DNA of 60,973 nucleotides from Chitinophaga pinensis (GCA_943326015.2 CALPRQ020000024.1:1-60973); one strand, 5' to 3'. Counted from the stretch's first letter, positions 1 to 8,368 are shown. The notes: generated by a model from the sequence alone, not told the origin. A program made the numbers and translations.

Positions 1-216
1 ATGCTCCAGTTGTTCTTCCTGCCGCCGTACTCGCCTCAGCTCAACCCTGACGAGCAGGTCTGGGCGCATGTCAAGCGACGCGTCAGCGGTCAGTTCGTCG
101 AGACCAAGGACGAAATGAAACGGCTGGCTCTGGGCGCCTTGCGCCGAATCCAGAAGTTGCCCAATCTGGTCAGATCGTTCTTCGGGCATAACGAGTGCCT
201 GTACGCCAGAATGTGA
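1..216 (+). CDS. IS630-family transposase, C-terminal fragment (cut by window edge)
   Basis: This is the 3' end of a transposase of the IS630/Tc1-mariner DDE superfamily. The visible residues carry the family signature FLPPYSPQLNPDEQVWAHVK, in which the Glu/Asp-containing stretch supplies the last catalytic acidic residue of the DDE triad. The gene begins upstream of the window, so the first ATG is not a real start. The stop is at 214-216, and the element probably ends a few bases later near the TAGTAA at 235-240, which resembles an IS630 terminus; the other end is not visible. The rest of the gap to 384 shows no gene. A second decayed copy of the same type at 4112-4316 carries parts that lie N-terminal to this piece, so the glycan genes between them are bracketed by related IS sequences. 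Confidence 0.85.
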   Translation: MLQLFFLPPYSPQLNPDEQVWAHVKRRVSGQFVETKDEMKRLALGALRRIQKLPNLVRSFFGHNECLYARM

Positions 217-384
217 CATTTCTTCCCGAAAACTTAGTAACCAAGTCGCGTAATTCGTATTTGTTCAACTTTCCCAGTGCTTCCCCTGCTTGAATGAAGG
301 ACTTCGTTTGGCGGTAAACTGCCGGACATGAGGTCTTTACCCACGGTGGCTATGCACCCTCTTGGGCCTGAATAAATATTCTAA

Positions 385-2007
385 ATGGATGACCTCATGC
401 TGATTAGTGTAATTATAACAACTTTCCAACGTCCAAAATTGCTCAAACGGGCTATAAATAGTGTTTTCCAGCAGGCGACCTCATCCAGTTATCAAGTCGA
501 ACTTCTTGTGTCTGATGATGACCCTCTTGGTAGTGGAGTTGCGGGGATAGATTCTGATATTTTATTGAAGGCAAAAGATTTTGCTTTTAAATATATCAAG
601 AGAAAGCATGGTCCAGGGGGAGTGGCGATATCGCGAAATCGGGCTTTGGCAATGGCCAATGGAGAGTGGATTGTTTTCCTAGATGATGATGATGCTTTGT
701 GCGATGGTGCATTAAATAATTTGCTGTCAAAAGCAATTATCGACAGGTCTGATTTTTGCGCTGGAGGTTATTCTGTAATATCTGAAAAAGAAAGCGGTGA
801 GTTGGTTGAAAAGAAAGAGTTTCAACCTGATTACAATTCTTTTGATCAATTATTATTGGGTAATTTGTTTCCTATTGGAAGCTTTATTATAAAAAAAGAT
901 GCAATTATTTCTGGATTTAGTCCTAACCTAAAGACTCATGAAGATTGGCTTTTTCTATTGGATAATCTTTGTGATGCAAAGATTTCAGTTCTTTATGAAT
1001 CCGTGTTGCAGGTTTTTCAGACTATCGATGGGTCGCGTGATCATAGGAATGAAGCTGGTGGCAGGGCACAGCGGGCTGCAGATTTTTTCAGAATTTATGG
1101 GCTTCACCCAGCCCCCCATTTGCTTAAGCACAGAAAAAAAATTCTTTCTGTTTTGGGTTATCAGCATCCAGATGCTATCATTGGCGGTACTATAGCAAGT
1201 CATGATGGTGAGATTTATGTTCATGAGGCGGTAATAGGGAAGTTTGTTATTTGTAATCCTCTCGAGATAACCCAGTTGTCCTTGATTAGGGATGGGTTAT
1301 TTGAGTCGTTGCCTGCTAAAATAGCAATAGCATTTGCTGAGAAATTCCATGGTGTTATTGTTGATATTGGGGCAAATATGGGTATTTTTTCTGTTCATGT
1401 TGGACGAGAATTGCCAGAAAGTATTATTCTCAGTATAGAGCCGAAGCGCATGGTTTTTATGCAGTTGTGCGCCAATTTGTTGATCAATAAATTGGTTAAT
1501 GTTTATCCCATGAATTTTTCTATTGGGCCGAGCTTGACTCATGAAACAACTGTGCCCATTCCTTTTTTTGATATTTTTAAGGAAATTCGCACTGGGGCTG
1601 TATCGATAGATGGTGAGGCTCAGATAATTCGTGGTGAAATATCTGGTGTTGCTGATTCGAGTAAATTGGCTAATAATTTTGATGTTGTTCCATTAAGAGC
1701 TTTGGATTCTATAGTTTGTGATCATGTTGTTTCGTTTGTTAAAGTAGATCTTGATGGATTTGAGTTCCAGGTTTTTAAAAGCGGCGAAAAATTATTGATA
1801 AATCAAAAACCGTTCTTGTTTTTTAAATCTTGGTCATCTCCGGAATTTGAGGTGCAAAAAAATTTATTATTGAGTTATTTGATGGGTATAGGTTACTCGT
1901 TTTTTGAAATTAAAGAGAGTTATTTTGCATACCATCCAGATGTTGTTGAGGGTTGCGAAGTGTTGGAGATTTTGAAGGCGGTTGGTTTGGTGCTAAATAA
2001 CTCGTGA
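385..2007 (+). CDS. Bifunctional glycosyltransferase family 2 / FkbM-type methyltransferase
   Basis: A 540-residue protein with two domains. Residues about 6-230 are a GT-A family 2 glycosyltransferase: it opens with a VIITTFQRP strand and has the nucleotide-sugar/metal motif LDDDD at 99-103. Residues about 315-500 match the FkbM methyltransferase family, with the SAM-binding VDIGANMGIFS near 324-334 and a VDLDGFE motif further on. Such proteins usually make and methylate glycans of O-antigen, capsule or glycosylated surface proteins in the cytoplasm; the substrate is unknown. Codon use is strongly AT-rich, unlike almost everything else in the window, which points to horizontal transfer. The ATG at 397 is an alternative start. 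The gene sits beside two other glycan-type genes. Confidence 0.85.
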   Translation: MDDLMLISVIITTFQRPKLLKRAINSVFQQATSSSYQVELLVSDDDPLGSGVAGIDSDILLKAKDFAFKYIKRKHGPGGVAISRNRALAMANGEWIVFLDDDDALCDGALNNLLSKAIIDRSDFCAGGYSVISEKESGELVEKKEFQPDYNSFDQLLLGNLFPIGSFIIKKDAIISGFSPNLKTHEDWLFLLDNLCDAKISVLYESVLQVFQTIDGSRDHRNEAGGRAQRAADFFRIYGLHPAPHLLKHRKKILSVLGYQHPDAIIGGTIASHDGEIYVHEAVIGKFVICNPLEITQLSLIRDGLFESLPAKIAIAFAEKFHGVIVDIGANMGIFSVHVGRELPESIILSIEPKRMVFMQLCANLLINKLVNVYPMNFSIGPSLTHETTVPIPFFDIFKEIRTGAVSIDGEAQIIRGEISGVADSSKLANNFDVVPLRALDSIVCDHVVSFVKVDLDGFEFQVFKSGEKLLINQKPFLFFKSWSSPEFEVQKNLLLSYLMGIGYSFFEIKESYFAYHPDVVEGCEVLEILKAVGLVLNNS

Positions 2008-2134
2008 CTCAATCTTCCTGAATGTTAGTTCTTGGGTATGTGAGGCGATATTGCATTTTTGGGGTAAGGATGACGAGTGGTCTATCTGTTCGGATATGGT
2101 GATAATTCCTGAAAACTGCTTTATGGATTTATGA

Positions 2135-2923
2135 ATGTCTAAATTCTCTGAATTGAATCTTTTTTCGGTTGCTTATAAGTCGGTGGATTATGGATTTCCC
2201 GGTGGGTGGGTGGATCCTTTTTTAGTTGGAGAAGTAGCAGTCACCGAACAGGATGCTGGATACCATGATGTCGGACAGGGTGACAGTATTGCTGGTATGA
2301 ATCCGAGTTTTGGTGAATTGACCGCTCATTACTGGGTTTGGAAAAACCTTCCCCCAGTGCCTTATGTAGGTTTCTGCCACTACCGACGCTACTTTAACTT
2401 TTTCGAGCATCCGAATATTGCACAGCCCAAGCTTCTGGCACAGCCCTCGCCAGAGGTTATGAGCATCATCGCTAGCGAGGCTCAGTTCCAGGCGGCACTC
2501 AGAATTCTGAAGACCTCAGACTTTATTACTACCAGGATGTATGTGCTGAATGAGACAATTAGTCAGCAGTTCTGCGTCAATCATGATGCCGCTATTTGGA
2601 GAGAATTTGTTGCTGTAATTCGAGAAATCTCGCCCGCTTTCCTCGTTGATTGTCTGGATTGGCTGGATGTTTCACATGAATTCAGGTTCTATCCAGTTTT
2701 CATCACGCGGTGGGATATTTTCGACGAACTCTGCTCGCTGTTGTTTCCTGTGCTGTTCGAGTTGCGGCGCCGGATCGGCGAAAAACCTTTCACCCCCGGC
2801 GCTCGGTTTCAGCTCGATCGCTATCCGGCATACCTTTCAGAACGCTTCATGATGTTGTACTTGCACGCTAGGCGACTGCGTGTGTACGGAGCGCAACTCA
2901 TTGCACTAGAGCACGGTGCCTAG
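2135..2923 (+). CDS. DUF4422 domain protein (putative glycosyltransferase)
   Basis: A 262-residue protein that matches the DUF4422 family, found in capsule and O-antigen clusters and thought to be glycosyltransferase-like. Visible family features are an N-terminal strand (FSVAYKS), a central GMNPSFGELTAHYWVWKN segment and the FCHYRRYF motif near residues 88-95. There is no membrane segment or signal peptide, so a cytoplasmic role in glycan assembly is likely. Base composition is intermediate between the AT-rich gene upstream and the GC-rich chromosome. The 127 bp gap before it holds no recognisable gene, and the ribosome binding site is weak. It converges on the next gene with only 6 bp between the stop codons. 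Catalytic activity is inferred from the family. Confidence 0.75.
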   Translation: MSKFSELNLFSVAYKSVDYGFPGGWVDPFLVGEVAVTEQDAGYHDVGQGDSIAGMNPSFGELTAHYWVWKNLPPVPYVGFCHYRRYFNFFEHPNIAQPKLLAQPSPEVMSIIASEAQFQAALRILKTSDFITTRMYVLNETISQQFCVNHDAAIWREFVAVIREISPAFLVDCLDWLDVSHEFRFYPVFITRWDIFDELCSLLFPVLFELRRRIGEKPFTPGARFQLDRYPAYLSERFMMLYLHARRLRVYGAQLIALEHGA

Positions 2924-2929
2924 TGTCAG

Positions 2930-3910
2930 TCAGTAGAGGCGCTTGATAGCGCTTCCCAGTTGGGTGAGCATCTGGCGTTCGTTCTCGTTAGAAAAGTGGT
3001 GTGCCAGCCGGTGCATGCCGGCATTCAGGCTGTCCAGATTGAGCCGATCAGAGGAAATTTCCGAAATAGTCGCTAAGATTTTGAGTATGAAATCTTGCAG
3101 ATCTCCTTGTTCGACGGGTATGAAGTTGGGAGCTCGCCAGTATTCCTTGCCTCCCTGGCCGTGATAACCTATTACGATATTTCCGCTGAGTGCTGCCTCG
3201 ACCGGCGGAACTGGAAGGCCCTCGAATTCCGAGAACGCCATGAAAATGATGGAACGTGACAGGTGGAGAGAAATTTCCTGCTCGTTCATATTGTCCAGCG
3301 GCCTGATGCTCCATCCGGTTGGAAGAAGTGGTTGTAATGCTGATATCACTCGCATCGAATGCTGCGACATCTTGCGTGGCATGTAGGTAATAAGCCTTTC
3401 CTTGGCATTAGGTCTAAATAGATTGCTATCAATGCTGTAGCGTTGTAAGATAATTTTTTCTCGCGGGATGCGAAGTATATTTTCTAGATAATTCGAAGTA
3501 TCGGATGAAATAGAGAGTACTAAGTCAGCATCATGATAAGCATCTGCTATGCCATTCTGGTTGCCAGAATCAAGATTGACGTGTGTGTAGTAGCAATTTT
3601 GAACGAATATCCCTACTTTGAATCCTTGTTTTTTTAGAATAGGAACATAACCTGTAGCCCATATTTCAGGAAGAATTATGAAGTCGCTGGCGGGATTGAG
3701 TTCCTGAGTTGCGATAGGGGTGATGCCGTGATCAAACCAGTCGCATGTGAATGAATCATCGGCTGGATGCCAAATGTGTGACTGAAAACCCAGGTGATTA
3801 AGTAATTCAGAGTGCTTGTAAATCACCTTGACACCGCCGCTTGGCGTGTTGCCCGTTGGGCAACCATAAATAATCCGTATGTCTTGGTGATGTTGTTCGT
3901 TTGGAATCAT
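2930..3910 (-). CDS. GT-B fold glycosyltransferase (group 1 / GT4-like)
   Basis: A 326-residue protein. The N-terminal half starts with a glycine-containing GNTPSGGVKVIYKH loop typical of acceptor-side GT-B domains, and the C-terminal half has FSEFEGLPVPPVEAALSG (about 218-235), the donor-binding Glu-rich motif of group 1 glycosyltransferases. It is shorter than the usual 350-400 residues of the family, but both halves are present. It has no signal or membrane span, so it probably acts on cytoplasmic or membrane-bound glycan intermediates. It is AT-rich, as are its neighbours, but lies on the opposite strand, so it is not in their operon. The sugar and acceptor are unknown. Confidence 0.8.
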   Translation of the reverse strand: MIPNEQHHQDIRIIYGCPTGNTPSGGVKVIYKHSELLNHLGFQSHIWHPADDSFTCDWFDHGITPIATQELNPASDFIILPEIWATGYVPILKKQGFKVGIFVQNCYYTHVNLDSGNQNGIADAYHDADLVLSISSDTSNYLENILRIPREKIILQRYSIDSNLFRPNAKERLITYMPRKMSQHSMRVISALQPLLPTGWSIRPLDNMNEQEISLHLSRSIIFMAFSEFEGLPVPPVEAALSGNIVIGYHGQGGKEYWRAPNFIPVEQGDLQDFILKILATISEISSDRLNLDSLNAGMHRLAHHFSNENERQMLTQLGSAIKRLY

Positions 3911-4111
3911 GGGGGTGGGGTGTGTCGGTTTTAGATGAAGATATTTATGGAAGTATTGATTTTTTGTATTTAAATTTGATAACTGATTGAGGTTTTGGGA
4001 GTCCTAAAGCAGCTTTGTATTGTATGAGTCCTTGGTTTCGTGTCGTCTCCCTGTCGAGTCCCGTGGTTCTATGGCTAAGATTGGTGAATGAAATGTTTTT
4101 GAACAGCACGT

Positions 4112-4316
4112 CTCTTCCCGCTCAAGGCACTGCGCCGCCAAGCCATCTGCGCCAAGAGTTGGAGCTGCTCTGGCGTCATGGGCTTGAACACCGCGACCGT
4201 GTTTGGCTGGACGCACCGCCACGGCCCAGACGACCCTCGGCTTTATGCAATGACTCGTGCGTGACAACGAAGGTCACAAAGTCTTCCTGGTGCTCGACAA
4301 CCTCCAGGCTCACTGC
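4112..4316 (+). mobile_element. Decayed IS630-family transposase remnant
   Basis: Two pieces of an IS630 transposase can be read in different frames. From 4121, residues LKALRRQAICAK and then MGLNTATVFGW match the N-terminal helix-turn-helix region, ending at a stop at 4262-4264. From 4257, RDNEGHKVFLVLDNLQAH matches the strand that carries the second catalytic Asp. Much of the protein between and around them is missing. The remnant ends where an ATPase gene on the other strand begins, so it probably marks the insertion or deletion that truncated that gene. No intact ends are visible. The stretch 3911-4111 upstream of it has no recognisable gene. Confidence 0.65.
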
Positions 4317-4317
4317 A

Positions 4318-4499
4318 TCCTGACGCGGTGTCGCCACGACACTCCTGGCCCAAGTGCGGGTCAGCGCCCACCAAGCGATATCCAGCACGAAGCTCTTGCC
4401 CAGGCCATTGTCCCCGGTCAGAAAGTTCAGGCGCAGTTTGAAGTCGATGTCCAGCCGTTGGGCCGAGCCGACGCCTTTGAGCGATAGGTTGTTCAACAT
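4318..4499 (-). pseudogene. AAA ATPase gene fragment (N-terminus only)
   Basis: About 60 residues of an ATP-binding protein of the SMC/RecF-like AAA type: a beta-rich start (LNNLSLKGVGSAQRLDIDF) followed by the Walker A loop GDNGLGKS at about residues 30-37. After roughly residue 60 the reading frame continues into sequence that is antisense to the IS630 remnant, so the rest of the ATPase (Walker B, signature, any nuclease part) is lost. It lies directly downstream of another ATPase fragment and brnTA on the same strand, which suggests an original defence-like or stress operon. It is almost certainly non-functional. Confidence 0.6.
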
Positions 4500-4508
4500 G
4501 ATGGATTG

Positions 4509-4784
4509 TTAGCTGATCTCGGTGATGCGCACCACGGTGTCGCAGCCAAAGCCGAACTTCAGCCGGCCGTCGCGGTTCCAACGCAGATCGGTGCCCAGCC
4601 TGTTGCCGCTGCCACGCGTGACCAGTCGGCCCAGTTCCATCTTCTGGGGCAGGAAGATCCAGCGCAGTTTGCTCGAGAGCAGATGCGTCTTGCCGGTGTC
4701 GTTGACCCCGCTGATCACGTTCAGCGAGGCGTGCTCACGCCACTCCAAGTGCTGGTGGAAGGCGACGAAGTTCTCGACGGTCAT
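4509..4784 (-). pseudogene. Second ATPase fragment, translationally coupled to brnA
   Basis: This 91-residue frame starts with an ATG overlapping the brnA stop codon (ATGA), so it was once translated with brnA. It contains a Walker A loop GVNDTGKT at about residues 26-33, followed by SSKLRWIFLPQKMELGRLV, a segment that normally lies much further along in AAA ATPases of this kind. An internal deletion therefore seems likely, and the frame stops 9 bp before the next ATPase fragment. ATPases of this type usually have several hundred residues. The original function is unknown; the context resembles a toxin-antitoxin/ATPase operon. Confidence 0.5.
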
Positions 4785-5068
4785 GCCGGCGAGTGAGTCC
4801 TGAGCCAGTCCTTGAGCGCCTCGTTCATGCGGGTCTGCCAGCCTGGACCTGAGCGGCGAAAAGCCGCAAGCACCTCACGGTCGTAGCGGACTGAGACCTG
4901 CTCTTTGGCGGAGGCGCTGAAGGGGCGACCCCGCTTGCGTGCCGCAGCGAGCCCGGCCTGCAGCTCCTCGGCGGTGGCGGGGCGGTCGTCCTCGTCCACG
5001 CCGTCCCAGACGTAATCCTGACCGGGCGGGATGGCGCGCACGGCGGCCAGCACCTGCTTACGGTTCAT
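4781..5068 (-). CDS. brnA: BrnA-type antitoxin
   Basis: A 95-residue protein matching the BrnA antitoxin family (CopG/ribbon-helix-helix-like). The C-terminal part has the family pattern KEQVSVRYDREVLAAFRRSGPGWQTRMNEALKDW split over the DNA-binding strand and two helices, with the conserved GPGWQTR turn near residues 74-80. BrnA binds the RNase toxin BrnT and represses its own promoter. The start at 5068 is chosen because the natural brnT stop overlaps it, as in intact brnTA operons. The frame is also open upstream through brnT, but that part is a shifted reading. The antitoxin is intact although its toxin is frameshifted. Confidence 0.85.
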   Translation of the reverse strand: MNRKQVLAAVRAIPPGQDYVWDGVDEDDRPATAEELQAGLAAARKRGRPFSASAKEQVSVRYDREVLAAFRRSGPGWQTRMNEALKDWLRTHSPA

Positions 5069-5356
5069 CGCATTCGTTTTCGAGCCAGGCATCGTATACC
5101 TCACGTTCCGGGCCGCTTGCGCGGCGAAAGCTGATGACCCGCGTGGCCTGCGCGCGCGGTGTGCACCACCGTCAGCACGGCCAAGAAGCCCAGCGCATAG
5201 GACACCGACTGGACCCGAAGCTCGCCGCCGCGTGTGACAGGAATGTCCAAGCGGTAGCGCGATTCCAGCACCTCCCCCGGCATCGGCGAAGTCCAGGCCG
5301 TGCTTGACCAGGTTGATCTGGCGCTTGGCTTCGTTCCAGGCGAGCTTTTTGGTCAT
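5058..5356 (-). pseudogene. brnT: BrnT-type RNase toxin gene with two frameshifts
   Basis: The expected BrnT protein can be reconstructed in three frames: start WNEAKRQINLVKHGLDFADA (from 5356), middle VLESRYRLDIPVTRGGELRV..YALGFLAVLTVVHTAR, end TRVISFRRASGPEREVYDAW. The first shift lies in a run of five G's near 5278-5282 and the second in the GCGCGCGCAG stretch near 5150-5160; each looks like one extra base. Together they do not restore the frame, so the toxin is probably inactive unless these are sequencing errors in homopolymer/GC tracts. The reconstructed stop overlaps the brnA start, confirming the operon order brnT-brnA. Confidence 0.75.
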
Positions 5357-5358
5357 GA

Positions 5359-5380
5359 ATTTATTGTAGCTGCAATAAAT
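5359..5380. promoter_or_regulatory. Palindrome in front of brnT (candidate BrnA operator)
   Basis: The sequence ATTTATTG-TAGCTG-CAATAAAT has perfect 8-bp arms around a 6-bp centre and ends two bases before the brnT ATG, where the ribosome binding site and promoter should be. BrnA antitoxins are known to autorepress, so this is the likely binding site; binding itself is inferred. Confidence 0.5.
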
Positions 5381-5406
5381 AACCACCTCAAGCCTCAAGC
5401 GCAGCG

Positions 5407-6969
5407 TCAACAGTCGGCGTCAAACTGCTGATCGACCTCGAAGCCTACGACGCTGCGCCGTTCCTTGCTGAACTCGACGCCGATCAGGTGGATCGGCTCG
5501 CCGCGCGCGCGGTACTTGTCGGCGTAGCCCCGGTCCTTGATCTGTTGCAATGCTCGGCCATCGGGCACCAGTTCGACCACCTTGAACTCGAACAGGTACA
5601 CATTGCCGTTGAACAGCACCGTCATGTCGATGCGGCCGTGATGGGTCACGTCTTCGAGCCGGATGTCGAGGCCGAGCGCGGCGAAGTGGCTGTAGAACAC
5701 GCTGGCGTAGTAGCCCTCGTACTGGGCGATCGGGTTGCTGCGGTACCAGTCGTTGGGGATACTGGCGAAGAAGGCTGTGAACAAGGCTTGCAGGCCGGTG
5801 AAGTCATTCGCCAGCAGCAGCCGGTACAGGCGCCCGCTCTGGCGCGCCGTCTCGGTCGAGCGGGCGGTGAGCGCCTGCAGCAGCACGCCGTTGAGGCTGG
5901 CCTCGACCTCCTGGTTCGGGTACTTGAGCGTGTACTCGGTGCGCGCGCCCATCTTGAACTGGCTGTCTATCGTCAGATAGCCGCCCTGGAACAGCAAGGC
6001 CTCGCTGCTGATCTCATCGACGTCGAAGGTCGATAACAGGCTGTCCATCGTCACCCATTGCCCCAGTTCAGGCGTGAAAGTCTGCCGCTGCGTCAGCAGG
6101 TCGACCAGGAAAGTCGGCGTGCCGGTCTCGAACCAGTAGGGCATGAACTCGCGCTTGTTGAACAGCAGCAGCAGATCGAAAGGGTTGTAGACGCTGGTGC
6201 CGGTCCAGTTGTAGCCGTTGTACCAACGCCGGATCTCGTCACGGTCCAGCCCAGGCAGCTCGGGCGCGAACACCTGGTCCACATCCTCGTCGGTGTAGCC
6301 GCAGATGGCCGAATAGCGCGCATCGACCGTGATGTCGTTGAGGTTGTTGAGCCCCGAGAACAGCGACACCTTGCTGAACTTGCTGACGCCCGTGAGCAGT
6401 GCAAACTTGATGTGCGCGTCCTGTCCCTTGAGCACCGAATACAGGTTGCGCAGGCCATCGCGCATCTGGCGCGCGATCTCGGGCTCGGTCAGGTTGTCGA
6501 GGATGGGCTTGTCGTACTCGTCGATCAACACCACCACGCGCTGGCCGCTGCGTTCATGCAGTTGCTGAATCAGTTCGGCGAACCAGCCCGAGATGCTGGT
6601 GTTGTGGCACCAGATGCCGTGGCGTTGCTGCTGCGCGCGCAGCAGCTCGCGCATCTTCTCGTCCAGAGCCTGCTGACTGTGCAGGACCCCATCCGAAAAG
6701 CTGATCCGGATCACCGGGTAGGTCCGGGACCAGTCCCAGTGCCGTTCGGCGTGCAGTCCCTCGAACAAGGCACGGTTACCCTCGAACAGCTCGGCGATGG
6801 TGTCGAGCAGCAGGCTCTTGCCGAAGCGTCGCGGCCGGCTCAGGAAGTAGTGCGTGCCTTCATCAACCAGGCACAGGATCTGCGGCGTCTTGTCGACGTA
6901 GTAGCAGTTGTCCTCGCGGATCTTGGCGAAGGTCTGGATGCCGATCGGCAGTTTCTTGCGGGCACTCAT
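5407..6969 (-). CDS. AAA-ATPase-like / PD-(D/E)XK nuclease domain protein
   Basis: A 520-residue protein of the widespread AAA-ATPase_like plus PDDEXK_9 (DUF1703) architecture. It begins with PIGIQTFAKIREDNCYYVDKT, typical of the family, then Walker A SRPRRFGKS at 44-52 and Walker B VVVLIDEYDK ending near 154. The C-terminal domain has the nuclease core GRIDMTVLFNG...YLFEFKVVE, with the Asp and Glu-Phe-Lys of PD-(D/E)XK enzymes, and a QIKDRGYADKY helix. These proteins are often present in several copies and spread horizontally; their role is not established (defence or mobile-element function is often suspected). It follows the type I secretion genes by 34 bp on the same strand, but nothing shows a functional link. 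Confidence 0.85.
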   Translation of the reverse strand: MSARKKLPIGIQTFAKIREDNCYYVDKTPQILCLVDEGTHYFLSRPRRFGKSLLLDTIAELFEGNRALFEGLHAERHWDWSRTYPVIRISFSDGVLHSQQALDEKMRELLRAQQQRHGIWCHNTSISGWFAELIQQLHERSGQRVVVLIDEYDKPILDNLTEPEIARQMRDGLRNLYSVLKGQDAHIKFALLTGVSKFSKVSLFSGLNNLNDITVDARYSAICGYTDEDVDQVFAPELPGLDRDEIRRWYNGYNWTGTSVYNPFDLLLLFNKREFMPYWFETGTPTFLVDLLTQRQTFTPELGQWVTMDSLLSTFDVDEISSEALLFQGGYLTIDSQFKMGARTEYTLKYPNQEVEASLNGVLLQALTARSTETARQSGRLYRLLLANDFTGLQALFTAFFASIPNDWYRSNPIAQYEGYYASVFYSHFAALGLDIRLEDVTHHGRIDMTVLFNGNVYLFEFKVVELVPDGRALQQIKDRGYADKYRARGEPIHLIGVEFSKERRSVVGFEVDQQFDADC

Positions 6970-7003
6970 GTCTGAAGTTTGTCACAGCCCGCCGGTCGCC
7001 GCC

Positions 7004-8368
7004 TCACGGCTCCCTGGCCGCCTCGCTCAAGCCCCGCATGATCGGGTACATCACATAGGACATGACCGAGCGCTGGCCGACCACGATCTCGGCGCTCAGC
7101 GTCATGCCGGGGATCAGCGGGGCATTGCGTGGCAGGTTGCGCAGTTCGTTCTGCTCCAGCTTGGCGCGTCCCAGGTAGTAGGGCGCGCCGGACTTGCCGG
7201 CTTGCTGGGTGAAGGCGTCGCGGCCTAGCTTCTCCAGCTTGCCCTTGATCAGGCCGTGCTTCTGGAACGGGAAGGCGTCGATCTTGAGGCGCACCGGGTC
7301 GTCGAGCTTGACGTAGCCGACGTCCTGGGCCTCGATCTGCACCTCGGCTTCCAGGGTTTCGCCCAGCGGCACCAGCGTGACCAGCGGCTCGGCCTCGCGG
7401 ATGATGGAGCCGGTCGAGCGCGCGGCGATTTCGAGCACCACGGCATCGCTCGGCGCGGTCAGCTCGATCAGGCGGCTGCGGCGCTCGGCCTTCTTGACCT
7501 GTTCGGCCACGCTGTCGCGCTCGCGCCGCACGGCCACCAGTTCCTCGGTCGACTTCTGGCGCCATTCGCGGCTGAAGCTGGCTTTCTCGGCCTCGGCCTC
7601 GGCCAGCTGGCGCTTGAGCTCGGCGCTGCGGTTGCGTGCGTTGATGAGCTCGCGCTCGACCTCCTGGCGCCGCTCCCGGCTTTCGAGCAGCTTCATGTTG
7701 GACTGGAACTGCTGCTGCGTCAGCTTCTCGTTCATGCCCTCGATTTCGCGCAGCGACTTGACACGGCCTTCCAGGCTCTGGATGTCGTGGTCGTTCGTGG
7801 CCACGGCGGCCTTGTTGCGCTCGATGCTTTCGTTGAGGCGCAGCAGCCTGGCCTGGTAGCTGGCCCGGCGTTCGCTTTGCAGTTGCGCTTGCAGTTGCTC
7901 GTCCCGGTTCTGGCCTTGGAGCGCGGCGGCCCTGCCGGCCAGTTCCTGCTCGACGCGCTGCACCTCGGCATCCAGGCTCTTGAGCCGGTCCTGGGCCTGG
8001 GTCAGGTCGGCAGTGATGAAGGTCGGGTCGAGCACGGCCAGCACCTGGCCCTTCTTGACGATCTGGCCGGGCTGGACGTTGAGCGCGCTGATCTGCGCCG
8101 TTTCGAGCGGCTGCAGCACGATGTTGGGCTGGGCCGTGACCAGCTTGCCGTGCGCAGTGACGACCTGATCGACCTCGAACCAGCTGGCCCAGACGATGCT
8201 GGTGGCGACCAGCCCGACCAGCAGATAGAGGGTGGCCGACAGGCCGCCCGGCAGCGGCTTGCGTTCGAGCGCATCGGCGTCGGGCAGGAAGTCGGTGCGC
8301 CAGCGGCCGGTCTTGCCGCGCGTGCGGACGACTTCGGGTTTCACATGTGGCTGGTTTGCTGGTTCCAT
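7004..8368 (-). CDS. Type I secretion periplasmic adaptor (HlyD family)
   Basis: A 454-residue membrane-fusion protein that should bridge the inner-membrane ABC transporter to an outer-membrane TolC-type channel. It has a cytoplasmic N-terminus, one membrane span at about 44-62, a lipoyl-like half starting VVTAHGKLVTAQPNIVLQP, a long coiled-coil region (about 110-310, rich in Glu/Arg/Gln heptads) and the beta-barrel end with LVPLGETLEAEVQIE and DPVRLKIDAFPF. The length fits HlyD/LapC-type adaptors. Its start overlaps the end of the transporter gene by 28 bp, so the two are translationally coupled. No TolC gene is in the window. Confidence 0.9.
   Translation of the reverse strand: MEPANQPHVKPEVVRTRGKTGRWRTDFLPDADALERKPLPGGLSATLYLLVGLVATSIVWASWFEVDQVVTAHGKLVTAQPNIVLQPLETAQISALNVQPGQIVKKGQVLAVLDPTFITADLTQAQDRLKSLDAEVQRVEQELAGRAAALQGQNRDEQLQAQLQSERRASYQARLLRLNESIERNKAAVATNDHDIQSLEGRVKSLREIEGMNEKLTQQQFQSNMKLLESRERRQEVERELINARNRSAELKRQLAEAEAEKASFSREWRQKSTEELVAVRRERDSVAEQVKKAERRSRLIELTAPSDAVVLEIAARSTGSIIREAEPLVTLVPLGETLEAEVQIEAQDVGYVKLDDPVRLKIDAFPFQKHGLIKGKLEKLGRDAFTQQAGKSGAPYYLGRAKLEQNELRNLPRNAPLIPGMTLSAEIVVGQRSVMSYVMYPIMRGLSEAAREP

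Noticed and set aside
4781-5410. A single 209-residue protein covering both brnT and brnA
   Set aside because: The frame is a chimera created by frameshifts; the BrnT middle and end are in other frames and the natural stop overlaps the brnA start.
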